Translations under genes and position numbers: made by a program
Part shown: positions 1 through 8,516 of the stretch, piece by piece
Numbering within the stretch: position 1 is the first letter of the stretch
Layout: every line of letters begins with the position of its first letter
Notes under the pieces: generated by a model
What the model saw: only the letters and a program-made list of their open reading frames with translations
Databases searched by the model: none
Told to the model about the DNA's origin: nothing
Origin: BS150m-G50 sp964501185 [NCBI: uncultured Bacteroidia bacterium]
GTDB lineage: Bacteria; CAIWAD01; BS150m-G50
DNA length: 49,662 nucleotides
Reading direction: 5' to 3'
Assembly: GCA_964501185.1 (NCBI GenBank)
Contig: CAZCRT010000020.1
Coordinates: forward strand, 1 to 49,662

Positions 1-190
1 CCACACATAGTTAAATGGCTAAATGAGTGCGAAATGTTTTGACGGCGAACACACAATACTATTATAGCCGGCTGAATCAACAACCTGCTCCCGCTTTCAC
101 TTTCGTCATACATAACTGACCATTAGCTTGGAATAGCAGAATTGTTTTTCATAATCATGTCAGATACAGTGTGCAATTGCAGGGCCGTTC

Positions 191-2500
191 ATGAAATCAG
201 TCATACTGGCAGCGCTATTCCTGAGTGGATGTATTCACTTTTCGCAACAGAGGGAGCTTATGTCGCAACAGATAGATCTGATACCAGCCCCGGTATCGCT
301 GGAGCTGAGAGATGGACATTTTACCATTTCGGAGCACTGTACCATCAGTTGCACCAATCCGGAGGGGCTGTTTCTGGCTGAGCTGCTGAGAGAGTATCTG
401 CAACTAGAACATGGTATTGAACTGTCAATCGTCAATCATTCAGCAGGAGCAGCTGATGTAATAAACATGCAGCTGGAAGCGGATTCGAAGCTGCAACCGG
501 AAGAGTATATTCTGATTGTATCACGTCAGAATGTTTCACTCAGGGCGGCAGATCCCCGGGGGCTTGCACGTGGTATACAAACAATCCGGCAGCAGCTGCT
601 CCTCTCAGGTAGCCCGGAACTGCCATGTCTCGAGATCAGAGATTATCCCCGCTATCCTTATCGAGGAATGCATCTGGATGTATCACGTCACTTCTTTCCC
701 AGGGAGTTCATCCTCCAGTACATCGATCTCCTCGCTTTATATGGTTATAATACCTTTCACTGGCATCTGGTGGACGACAACGGCTGGCGGATTGAGATTA
801 AAAGCTATCCCCGGCTGACGGAAGTGGGTGCCTGGCGGGCTGACCGCAGCGGAAACCACTGGATGGAGTGTGCTCCCCGGCAACCGGGTGAGCCTACAAC
901 TTATGGTGGTTTCTATACTCAGGAGGAAGTCAGGGAAGTAGTCGAATACGCCCGGCAACGACAGGTTACCATCATTCCGGAGATAGAGATGCCCGGTCAT
1001 ACCATGGCAGCGCTGGCAGCCTATCCGGAATTCTCCTGCACAGGTGGCCCCTTTGAAGTCTGCACCGGCTCATACTGGCCGATCACCGATATATACTGCG
1101 CCGGTAACGACAGCACCTTCGCTTTCCTGGAGAACATTCTGCTGGAAGCCATGGAGCTGTTTCCCGGTGAATACATTCATATCGGTGGTGACGAAGCGGA
1201 CAAGACAGAATGGAAGCGCTGTCCCCGCTGTCAGGCGAGGATCGCAAAGGAAAATCTGGCGGATGTGGCTGAGTTACAGAGCTGGTTCATTCAGCGTATC
1301 GAGAAGTTTCTGTTATCGCATAACCGGCGGTTGATCGGTTGGGATGAGATACTGGAAGGGGGGCTGGCACCCGAGGCGACTGTCATGTCCTGGCGAGGTA
1401 TGCAGGGTGGTATACAGGCAGCCAACAGTGGCCACGACGTGATAATGACACCCACCTCGCACTGCTACTTCGATTACTATCAGGCGGAACCTGAGTTCGA
1501 ACCGGTGGCGATAGGGGGGTATCTGCCACTGAAACGTGTCTACGCCTTTGAACCGACGCCGCCGGGACTGGATCCGGCTGCCGCAGTCCATATCCTGGGC
1601 GGGCAGGGAAATGTGTGGTCGGAGTATATGCCGGATACTGACCAGGTAGAATACATGTTGCTTCCACGCCTCTGCGCTCTGGCGGAAGTACTCTGGTCAC
1701 CTGTTAACACCCGCGATTGGAACAGCTTCCGGAAACGGCTACAGACCCATTATGCAATGTTTGAACATAAAAGCTGGAACTACTCACGAGGATCCCATCG
1801 TGTGGAGATTGAACCTCTGAAAACAGGTGAGGGCCTGTCGCTCCAACTGGTCACCGAACAGTACCAGCCGGATGTACGTTTCACACTTGATGGGAGCGAT
1901 CCTGATAGCGAGTCTCCCCGTTACCATCAACCGCTGCCCGTAAAGGGGGCTATGGAAGTCAGAGCAGCCTGTTTCAGGGATGAAGAACGTCAGGGAGGAA
2001 TTACCCGCAAACGTATCACGCGACATCTGGCCTCAGGCATGCCGGTACATTACAGTACTCTCTACAGCGATAAATATCCGGGTGCCGGCCTGCTCTCCCT
2101 GGTTGATGGCCTGCGTGGTGAATTGGAGCATCGCGACCCCGCCTGGCAGGGATTCGAACAGGCCGATCTGGAAGTTACAATCGATCTGGGTGCCGTGATA
2201 CAATTAGAACGCCTACAGGTAGGTTGCCTTCATAATCAGCGTTCCTGGATCTTCCTGCCCGAAACCGTAGAGGTGGCATTATCCACCGATGGTGAAAAGT
2301 TCAGCCAGCCGCTGGAAGTCAGATGCGAGATTGATCCAGTAGATGAGGAGCCGGCTCAGGTTGACCTGACGGTTGTACTCTCAGGTAGTGAAGCGCGTTT
2401 TCTCAAGGTGAAAGCCCTGAACAGGGGCCTCTGCCCGGAATGGCATCCCGGCGCCGGTGGCAAAGCCTGGCTGTTTATCGATGAAATTACCGTTGAATGA
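191..2500 (+). CDS. GH20 beta-N-acetylhexosaminidase, probable lipoprotein
   Basis: This 769-residue protein should remove terminal beta-linked GlcNAc or GalNAc from glycans. Visible GH20 marks are HWHLVDDNGWR, PEIEMPGH and the catalytic Asp-Glu pair in HIGGDE (residues 330-335, D334/E335), then a WDEILEGG segment and GGQGNVWSEY. A chitobiase C-terminal-like piece (VRFTLDGSDPDSESPRY) follows, then a roughly 140-residue F5/8C-like module shared with the GH99 protein at 6859-8499. The N terminus with LFLSGC reads as a short lipobox signal, so surface or periplasmic anchoring is inferred. An alternative ATG at 260 has a better Shine-Dalgarno (AGGGAG at 251-256) and would remove the signal. It is the first gene of the glycan locus and is followed after 42 bases by a kinase. 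Family assignment is firm; substrate is inferred from neighbours. Confidence 0.93.
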   Translation: MKSVILAALFLSGCIHFSQQRELMSQQIDLIPAPVSLELRDGHFTISEHCTISCTNPEGLFLAELLREYLQLEHGIELSIVNHSAGAADVINMQLEADSKLQPEEYILIVSRQNVSLRAADPRGLARGIQTIRQQLLLSGSPELPCLEIRDYPRYPYRGMHLDVSRHFFPREFILQYIDLLALYGYNTFHWHLVDDNGWRIEIKSYPRLTEVGAWRADRSGNHWMECAPRQPGEPTTYGGFYTQEEVREVVEYARQRQVTIIPEIEMPGHTMAALAAYPEFSCTGGPFEVCTGSYWPITDIYCAGNDSTFAFLENILLEAMELFPGEYIHIGGDEADKTEWKRCPRCQARIAKENLADVAELQSWFIQRIEKFLLSHNRRLIGWDEILEGGLAPEATVMSWRGMQGGIQAANSGHDVIMTPTSHCYFDYYQAEPEFEPVAIGGYLPLKRVYAFEPTPPGLDPAAAVHILGGQGNVWSEYMPDTDQVEYMLLPRLCALAEVLWSPVNTRDWNSFRKRLQTHYAMFEHKSWNYSRGSHRVEIEPLKTGEGLSLQLVTEQYQPDVRFTLDGSDPDSESPRYHQPLPVKGAMEVRAACFRDEERQGGITRKRITRHLASGMPVHYSTLYSDKYPGAGLLSLVDGLRGELEHRDPAWQGFEQADLEVTIDLGAVIQLERLQVGCLHNQRSWIFLPETVEVALSTDGEKFSQPLEVRCEIDPVDEEPAQVDLTVVLSGSEARFLKVKALNRGLCPEWHPGAGGKAWLFIDEITVE

Positions 2501-2542
2501 GTAGTGCTGCGGGTCTGAGACCATTTATACACAGGAACAGTT

Positions 2543-3583
2543 GTGACAAGTGATCCTATGGTTCCATCGTTCTCTGCAGGAGAGGCTTCTCAGCTGGTTC
2601 AAGATATCTTCGGTATTATGGGAAGTGTGGAACACCTCATCAGTTACTCCGACCAGAATTTCTGTATCGAGTGTGATACAGGAGTACGTTTTGTTCTGAA
2701 AATAGCAAACGCCTCCGAACCACTGACTGTCCTGGAAATGCAGAATGCGGCACTGCTGTATCTGTCAGAGAAGACTCCCTACCTCCAGTTTCCGCAGCCA
2801 GTACCTGGAGTAGCTGGTCACCTGTTACAGCAGGTGGAAGGGAAGACCGGTGTAGTTCATCATGTGCGATTGCTTTCCTGGGTTGATGGAGTATTCATTC
2901 ATCAGCTGTCCCAATGGCCACCACAGCTGCCACAGGAAATTGGACGCTTCATGGCACATCTGGATCTGGAATTACTGGATTTCAGTCACACCGCCAGTCA
3001 GCGCGATTATATCTGGGATCTGAAACGAGCAGCCGGGCTTAATAACTATCTACAGTATGTGGCACAACCGGAGCGTAGAGCGCTGGTGGAGCATTTTCTC
3101 AAGCGCTATGAGGCAAACGCGCTTCCTTATCTGGCAGGATTAAGACAGAGTGTGATACATAATGATGGAAATGACTACAACCTGTTGGTTGATCAATCTG
3201 CCTGTGGTGATGTGCGCTTGAGTGGAATCATCGACTTTGGTGATATGCTTGAGACACCACTTGTTTGTGAACCGGCGATCGCCGCTGCTTATGCTGCCCT
3301 GAATAAACCTGATCCCTGGAAAACGGCACTGGAACTCTTTCAGGGATATCACGAGGTGTTGCCATTGTATCCGGAGGAAGCAGAAATACTCTTCTATCTT
3401 ATGTCAGCCAGGCTTTGCACCACAGTGGTCATGTCAGCAGAGCGCCAGGCCGCAACACCGGACAATGAGTATCTGAAAGTCACGGTCGAGCCCGCATGGC
3501 AGGTACTGGCGCAGTTGAGAATTCTCGAGGAAGCAGTAATGATTGATGATTGTGTGAACCTCGTCCTCCCGGCACCGCGTTAA
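2543..3583 (+). CDS. APH/ChoK-fold small-molecule kinase
   Basis: A cytoplasmic 346-residue kinase of the aminoglycoside phosphotransferase fold. The catalytic loop is VIHNDGNDYN (residues 204-213, base D208) and the metal-binding loop is IIDFGD (229-234, D231). The HND..DYN form resembles the hydroxylysine kinase/homoserine kinase II-like branch (COG2334) more than drug-resistance enzymes. In this setting a sugar or amino-sugar 1-kinase role, as for the APH-family N-acetylhexosamine kinase NahK of bifidobacteria, is attractive, but the motif does not prove it. The start is GTG at 2543 with AGGA at 2533-2536; ATG at 2558 is an alternative. A terminator-like hairpin follows at 3637-3668, so GH20 and this kinase may form their own transcription unit. 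Confidence 0.8.
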   Translation: MTSDPMVPSFSAGEASQLVQDIFGIMGSVEHLISYSDQNFCIECDTGVRFVLKIANASEPLTVLEMQNAALLYLSEKTPYLQFPQPVPGVAGHLLQQVEGKTGVVHHVRLLSWVDGVFIHQLSQWPPQLPQEIGRFMAHLDLELLDFSHTASQRDYIWDLKRAAGLNNYLQYVAQPERRALVEHFLKRYEANALPYLAGLRQSVIHNDGNDYNLLVDQSACGDVRLSGIIDFGDMLETPLVCEPAIAAAYAALNKPDPWKTALELFQGYHEVLPLYPEEAEILFYLMSARLCTTVVMSAERQAATPDNEYLKVTVEPAWQVLAQLRILEEAVMIDDCVNLVLPAPR

Positions 3584-3636
3584 AACAATAAATCAATACG
3601 ATAAGGTGCTGGTTCTCAGCTGTTGCAGATAAAACC

Positions 3637-3668
3637 ATAGCGACAGCTCTTTCTGTAGGCTATTTTTT
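3637..3668 (+). terminator. rho-independent terminator or attenuator
   Basis: ATAGC-g-ACAG pairs with CTGT-ag-GCTAT across a six-base loop and runs into six T (3663-3668). It lies between the APH-fold kinase and the GH130 gene and would split the glycan locus into two transcription units, or act as an attenuator. Confidence 0.6.
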
Positions 3669-3721
3669 ACGAAGACTTCTGTGACTGTATGAATACATCT
3701 TCAGCCATTAAATGAGGTGTT

Positions 3722-4699
3722 ATGGACAGGTACTCCGGTAATCCGATACTGACTCGCTCAGATGTGCCGGATATTCCACCGGCGATTGTTGATCCCACTT
3801 CCATCTTCAATCCGGGCGCTGTTAAAATTGGCAATCGCTATCAGCTTCTGGTCAGGGTGCAGAACCGGGGTCGTGAGACATTTTTGCTACCGGCGGATAG
3901 CAGTGATGGCATTGAATTCACTATTCGTCAGACAATCATGAATCTCCCCGGACTGGAAGAGCTGAAAGAGAAAGTGTATCACGTATATGATCCTCGTATC
4001 ACACACCTGGACGGTACCTTCCATGTAATGGTTGCTATGGATATGGAGCAGGGTTGTCGCCTGGGATTGATCCGAACTGATGATTTCAGGGATTATGAAT
4101 TCATGGGTATCGTTTCGCAAAACGAGGTTCGCAACGGTGTGCTTTTCCCGGAGAAGGTCGGTGGACGTTATCTGAGACTGGAGCGTCCCAATCAGGTAAT
4201 GTATGACGGGGGGGTAACCTCAGGTAGTGAAATAGTACTCTCGGAATCAGATGACTTACTGAACTGGCAGGCGGTTAAACCGGTAATGAGTGGAAGGCTT
4301 CACTATTGGGACGAGCTTATCGGTTCAGGTCCTCCACCGGTAAAAACACGTGAGGGGTGGTTGCATTTGTATCACGGAATCGCTCAACACCTGGAGTCAA
4401 TCTTCATTTATCAGGTTGGAGTAGTACTGCTTGATCTGGATGATCCTGGTGTTGTATTACGACGAGGCCGTTACAATATCATGGAGCCGCGCGAGTTGTA
4501 CGAACTTACAGGGCAGGTCCCTAATGTTGTTTTTCCGGGTGGCATGATTGTCGAGGAGATGGATGCTGATGGCTATGCCCTGACAGAAAGCGAAGTCAAA
4601 GTTTACTATGGTGCTGCTGACACTGTCATCGGTCTGGCTACAACCACTGTTGCCAGGCTGCTTGCTGCCTGTCACTATCCGGGGGAGGAAAGTAGATGA
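3722..4699 (+). CDS. GH130 beta-mannoside phosphorylase
   Basis: A 325-residue five-bladed propeller glycosidase of family GH130, without a signal peptide. Recognised segments are SIFNPGAVKIGNRYQLLVR near the N terminus, VYDPRIT (residues 88-94; D90 is the likely general acid), NGVLFPEKVGGRYLRLERP with candidate phosphate-binding basic residues, and a late FPGGMIVEE segment. GH130 members phosphorolyse Man-beta-1,4-GlcNAc or related beta-mannosides to mannose-1-phosphate; some members are hydrolases. With GH38, GH99 and GH20 around it, the N-glycan core Man-beta-1,4-GlcNAc is the best guess for substrate. The start has GAGGTG at 3714-3719. It overlaps the ROK gene by ATGA (4696-4699), which indicates translational coupling. 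Confidence 0.9.
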   Translation: MDRYSGNPILTRSDVPDIPPAIVDPTSIFNPGAVKIGNRYQLLVRVQNRGRETFLLPADSSDGIEFTIRQTIMNLPGLEELKEKVYHVYDPRITHLDGTFHVMVAMDMEQGCRLGLIRTDDFRDYEFMGIVSQNEVRNGVLFPEKVGGRYLRLERPNQVMYDGGVTSGSEIVLSESDDLLNWQAVKPVMSGRLHYWDELIGSGPPPVKTREGWLHLYHGIAQHLESIFIYQVGVVLLDLDDPGVVLRRGRYNIMEPRELYELTGQVPNVVFPGGMIVEEMDADGYALTESEVKVYYGAADTVIGLATTTVARLLAACHYPGEESR

Positions 4700-5640
4700 C
4701 GAAGCGAGAAGTAGTGCTGGGAATAGATATCGGCGGGACAAATACAGCCTTTGGACTGATAGGCAGGGATGGGAAAGCCCTCTTTACCTGTGAGTACCCG
4801 ACCAGATCTACGAAACCGATAGCATTCCTACTTGGACAGATTTTCAATGTGATACAATCAGAGTTGGCAGATTGCGTTCTGTGTGGAGTAGGTATTGGGG
4901 CTCCAAACGCCAACTACCTGACGGGCACAATTGATGATCCACCCAACCTGGAATGGGGCCAGGTTGACCTGCGATCTGCTTTAAGGGAGTTTACCAGACT
5001 GCCGGTGAGTGTCACCAACGATGCCAATGCTGCTGCGCTCGGTGAAGCGCTTTACGGGACTGCACAGAACCTGAGGAATTTCGTACAGGTAACCCTGGGA
5101 ACGGGTATTGGAACAGGTGTTATACTGAATGGTGAGTTATGGCATGGTACGAATGGCTTTGCAGGTGAAATTGGTCATTCAACCGTAGAAGTGGGTGGAC
5201 GTCTGTGTGGTTGCGGCAGGCAGGGTTGCCTGGAGGTATATGCTTCAGCCGGGGGACTGGTGCAGAACCTGATCGAACAGAAACCGCAGTTTCCAGAGAG
5301 TATGCTACTGCAGAGGAAGCAGGAAGAAATAAGCGCTCGTGATGTACATGACGCAGCGAAGAGAGGTGACAAAGCCGCTCTGGCAGCTTTCGAGATAACA
5401 GGGCAGCATCTGGGATTGGCGCTATCCAATGCCACTACGCTTCTCGACCTGGAGGCTTTTGTGTTGTCGGGTGGAGTTGCTCTGGCCGGAGAGTATCTGC
5501 TGGAGCCGGTGCGGAGACACTTTGATGATAACCTGTTGGAGATATACCGCGGTAAGGTTGAGGTGTTGCTCTCATCGTTAAAATGTACTGATGCCGCCGT
5601 ACTGGGTGCTGCTGGCTTTGCCTGGCAGGAGCTTGAGTGA
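4696..5640 (+). CDS. ROK-family sugar kinase
   Basis: A 314-residue ROK kinase. The ATP phosphate-binding loop is GIDIGGTN (residues 9-16), the catalytic base is D109 in TNDANAAALGE, and the zinc site is complete: H161 (GEIGH) with C171, C173 and C178 in CGCGRQGC, followed by LE. ROK enzymes phosphorylate glucose, mannose, GlcNAc or ManNAc; the transcriptional repressors of this family carry an N-terminal HTH, which is absent here. In this operon it most likely phosphorylates GlcNAc or mannose released by the phosphorylase and mannosidase. It starts inside the stop of the GH130 gene (ATGA overlap) with a GGGGAGGAA Shine-Dalgarno just upstream. Confidence 0.9.
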   Translation: MTKREVVLGIDIGGTNTAFGLIGRDGKALFTCEYPTRSTKPIAFLLGQIFNVIQSELADCVLCGVGIGAPNANYLTGTIDDPPNLEWGQVDLRSALREFTRLPVSVTNDANAAALGEALYGTAQNLRNFVQVTLGTGIGTGVILNGELWHGTNGFAGEIGHSTVEVGGRLCGCGRQGCLEVYASAGGLVQNLIEQKPQFPESMLLQRKQEEISARDVHDAAKRGDKAALAAFEITGQHLGLALSNATTLLDLEAFVLSGGVALAGEYLLEPVRRHFDDNLLEIYRGKVEVLLSSLKCTDAAVLGAAGFAWQELE

Positions 5641-5718
5641 TTAGAGGAAGAGCAGTCTGCTTTTCCTGGAATCAATACCACCTGAGGGAATCCCTTCCAG
5701 TGACAGAGGAGAATACGG

Positions 5719-6834
5719 ATGAAATTCACCACTATAATTCTGATCCCTGCCAGCCTGTTGTTGACTGCTTCAGTCAGTCAGGCTGAAGATTACCAGTTTC
5801 CTCGCCCCGCCCTGGAATATGCTCCGGAGCAGTATCTATGCTATCGTGCTACCGATGTGATACATATCGATGGTATTCTCGATGAACATGACTGGCAGAC
5901 AATAGAACCTACCGGTCTCTTCGTTGACATTGAAGGGGCACTGCGACCAGCACCCCGCTTCGATACCCGCGCCTGGATGCTGTGGGATGATCAGTACTTC
6001 TATTTCGCCGCAGAGCTGGAAGAGCCGGATGTATGGGCGAAACTGGATTACCGTGATGCAATAATATTCTACGATAACGACTTTGAAATCTTTATCGATC
6101 CGGACGGTGACAGTCATCACTACTATGAACTGGAAGTCAATGCTTTCAGTACCGAGTGGGATCTCTTTCTGGTGAAGCCCTACCGCGATGGTGGACCGGC
6201 GCTACACTCCTGGGATATACAGGGGCTACAGACTGCGGTGGCAGTTGAGGGAACCCTCAATCAACCCGGGGATGTGGATCAGGGGTGGACTGTTGAGATT
6301 GCCATTCCCTGGCAGGTGCTGCAGGAATGTGCTCATCGTGATACACCACCACGCGACGGGGACCGCTGGCGGGTAAATTTCTCACGGGTAGAATGGCAGA
6401 CCGAAGTCATCGACGGTGTGTATCAAAAACTGAATGACCCTGCTACCGGAAATCCGCTTCCGGAAGATAACTGGGTCTGGTCACCACAGGGCCTGATAAA
6501 CATGCACTATCCTGAGATGTGGGGGATTGTGCAATTCACAGGATTGACAGCGGGCGCAGGAATCGCTTCACTTCAACCTGAGGTGGAAGAGCAGGTTGCC
6601 TGGAGTCTGCGTCAGGTCTACTACGCGCAGCGTACCCGGGCAGGTAAGCATGGACATTACGCCGCCTGGGAGCAGCTGCCAGAGGAATTGGAGCCGCCAC
6701 CTTCAGGCTGGCAATGGCCACCACTGATTGAGTATACGACAACTCAGTTCTCTGCCAGTGTGACAAATACTACAACAGGTGTAACCTTGGCAATTGATCA
6801 AACTGGTAGAATTACCAGAACTACTGCTGAATAA
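5719..6834 (+). CDS. secreted CBM9-like carbohydrate-binding protein
   Basis: A 371-residue exported protein with a clear Sec signal ending near SVSQA (residue 22). The body matches the carbohydrate-binding family 9-like fold: HIDGILDEHDWQ, AWMLWDDQYFYFAAELEEPDVWA, DNDFEIFIDPDGDSHHYYELEVNA and WTVEIAIPW are typical landmarks, with WRVNFSRVEW and WSPQG later. Such proteins occur next to glycoside hydrolases, and some members may bind glycans or help substrate capture; an enzymatic role is not evident. It lies 78 bases after the ROK gene with AGGAG before the start. Its stop codon is in frame with the next gene, whose signal peptide begins only about 25 bases later. Confidence 0.82.
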   Translation: MKFTTIILIPASLLLTASVSQAEDYQFPRPALEYAPEQYLCYRATDVIHIDGILDEHDWQTIEPTGLFVDIEGALRPAPRFDTRAWMLWDDQYFYFAAELEEPDVWAKLDYRDAIIFYDNDFEIFIDPDGDSHHYYELEVNAFSTEWDLFLVKPYRDGGPALHSWDIQGLQTAVAVEGTLNQPGDVDQGWTVEIAIPWQVLQECAHRDTPPRDGDRWRVNFSRVEWQTEVIDGVYQKLNDPATGNPLPEDNWVWSPQGLINMHYPEMWGIVQFTGLTAGAGIASLQPEVEEQVAWSLRQVYYAQRTRAGKHGHYAAWEQLPEELEPPPSGWQWPPLIEYTTTQFSASVTNTTTGVTLAIDQTGRITRTTAE

Positions 6835-6858
6835 CATCATCAGGATGGAGTAAGTACT

Positions 6859-8499
6859 ATTCTCTGCAGAACGCTTCTTGTTACTTTCACATTTCTATCC
6901 TCTGCGCTGATTGCCGGTGCAGAGCCGGTGCTGGAGCGTACAGTTCACGCTTTCTACTATCCCTGGTGGGGTAATCCCGTAACTGATGGCGCCTATCGTC
7001 ATTGGAATCATGAGATTCTGACCGGGGCATCACAATCTGTACAGGACAAAGATCAGTACCCCGGTGGAAAAGACATCGGCGCTTCTTTTTATCCGGAAGC
7101 CGGTTGTTACAGCTCGCAGGACAGTGCTACAGTGTGTTCACACTTCCTTCAGATGCAACAGGCGGGAATTGAAGTGGCTGTGATATCCTGGTGGGGAAAA
7201 GACAGTTTTGAAGATCGTACTATGCCGCTATTACTGGCCTGTGCTCAGAAGTACGATATTGCAGTCGCACTACACCTGGAGCCTTACCCGCAACGCAGCG
7301 TGCTTTCAACACGAGAGGACCTGGAATATCTATCGCAGCAATACGGGCAACATCCCGCCTGGCATCGGGAAGCACAGTTTGGCAATCTCCCCCTTTACTA
7401 CCTCTACGACAGCTATCATATTCCTGTATCCGAGTGGGCGCGACTGCTGCAACCATCCGGTGACCTGACAGTTCGTGATACAACGCAGGATGCGATGTTT
7501 GTAAACCTGCTGGTAGAAGCTGACGATCGTAAATCGCTGCTGGAAGCAGGCTTCGATGGTTTCTATACATATTTCGGTGCTACAGGTTTCAGCTATGGTT
7601 CGACACCGGTCAACTGGCAGGGACTTTCCCGATGGGCAAACGAACAACACCTGCTGTTTGTCCCCTGTGTTGCACCAGGATATGACGATACTCGCGTAAG
7701 GCCATGGAACAGTGTCAATACCAGACCGCGTAAGCAGGGCGCTTATTACGATCGACTGTGGTCGCAGGCATTGGCCGCTGATCCGGATTGCATCGGGATT
7801 ACTTCCTTCAACGAGTGGCACGAGGGTACCCAGATTGAACCGGCATGCCCGCTTACTGTTCCCGGATACACCTACCGTGATTATCTTCCGCTTGATCCTG
7901 AGTACTATTTGCGACGCACACGCTTCTGGAGCGACCGTTACCGGGAATGTCTCAGGAAGGGGAGTGGGCATATTGCTGCAGATTGTGTATCCGAGTTGCA
8001 GGTATTGGAAAACGTGATACAGCATTTTGGACGGTCGGCTTCAATCGAGATAAACAGGCCACCGGATGAGCGCTATCCCGGACAGGGTTGTACGACCCTG
8101 CTGGATGGGAGGTTGGCAGAAGCGACATATCGCGACGGCCGTTGGCTCGGATTTAACGAACAGCAGCTACAGGTGGCAATAGATCTCGGACAGGAAGTTT
8201 CTATCAGTGAATGCCGGACCGGTTTTCTAAGTCAGCAATCAGCCTGGATTTTCCTGCCCGAATCATTTCAAGTTGCATTTTCCACAGATGGAGAGAGTTT
8301 TCAGATCCTGATCCGGGATGAAATCGCTGTAGTTGAGCAGGATGAGAATCCTGCTCGCAGAGAATATGGTGGTTGTATCACACCAGTTCGAGCGAGGTAT
8401 ATCAGAATTACTGCCAGCGCGTTCCCCGAGTGCCCCGAGTGGCATGTTGGTGCCGGTGAAGCCCCCTGGACCTTTATTGATGAAATTGTAATCAAATAG
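6859..8499 (+). CDS. GH99 endo-alpha-mannosidase, secreted, apparent non-standard start
   Basis: This protein is a GH99 enzyme, the family of eukaryotic endo-alpha-1,2-mannosidase (MANEA) and bacterial endo-alpha-1,2-mannanases. Marks include HAFYYPWWGNP, GASFYPEAG.YSS, a Trp at the position where MANEA has Tyr (SWWGKD), LHLEPY, YDSYHIP, FDGFYTYFGATGFSYGS, PGYDDTRVRPWN and the catalytic FNEWHEGTQIE. A C-terminal F5/8C-like module of about 140 residues matches that of the GH20 protein. The first standard start in frame is GTG 6928, which would leave a mature-looking N terminus (E-P-V). The frame is open back to 6835 and encodes a good hydrophobic signal peptide ending in Ala-Gly-Ala. No ATG, GTG or TTG serves it; ATT 6859, with GGAG at 6847-6850, is the best candidate. 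A base error or a mutated ATG is possible. Confidence 0.88.
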   Translation: MLCRTLLVTFTFLSSALIAGAEPVLERTVHAFYYPWWGNPVTDGAYRHWNHEILTGASQSVQDKDQYPGGKDIGASFYPEAGCYSSQDSATVCSHFLQMQQAGIEVAVISWWGKDSFEDRTMPLLLACAQKYDIAVALHLEPYPQRSVLSTREDLEYLSQQYGQHPAWHREAQFGNLPLYYLYDSYHIPVSEWARLLQPSGDLTVRDTTQDAMFVNLLVEADDRKSLLEAGFDGFYTYFGATGFSYGSTPVNWQGLSRWANEQHLLFVPCVAPGYDDTRVRPWNSVNTRPRKQGAYYDRLWSQALAADPDCIGITSFNEWHEGTQIEPACPLTVPGYTYRDYLPLDPEYYLRRTRFWSDRYRECLRKGSGHIAADCVSELQVLENVIQHFGRSASIEINRPPDERYPGQGCTTLLDGRLAEATYRDGRWLGFNEQQLQVAIDLGQEVSISECRTGFLSQQSAWIFLPESFQVAFSTDGESFQILIRDEIAVVEQDENPARREYGGCITPVRARYIRITASAFPECPEWHVGAGEAPWTFIDEIVIK

Positions 8500-8516
8500 C
8501 AGATAGAGGAGCAAAT

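Noticed and set aside
1-190. Possible promoter or upstream gene end at the window start
   Set aside because: No convincing -35/-10 pair or partial reading frame; too little sequence to decide.
142-381. 79-codon open frame overlapping the GH20 start in another frame
   Set aside because: The GH20 frame explains the sequence; the alternative has no features.
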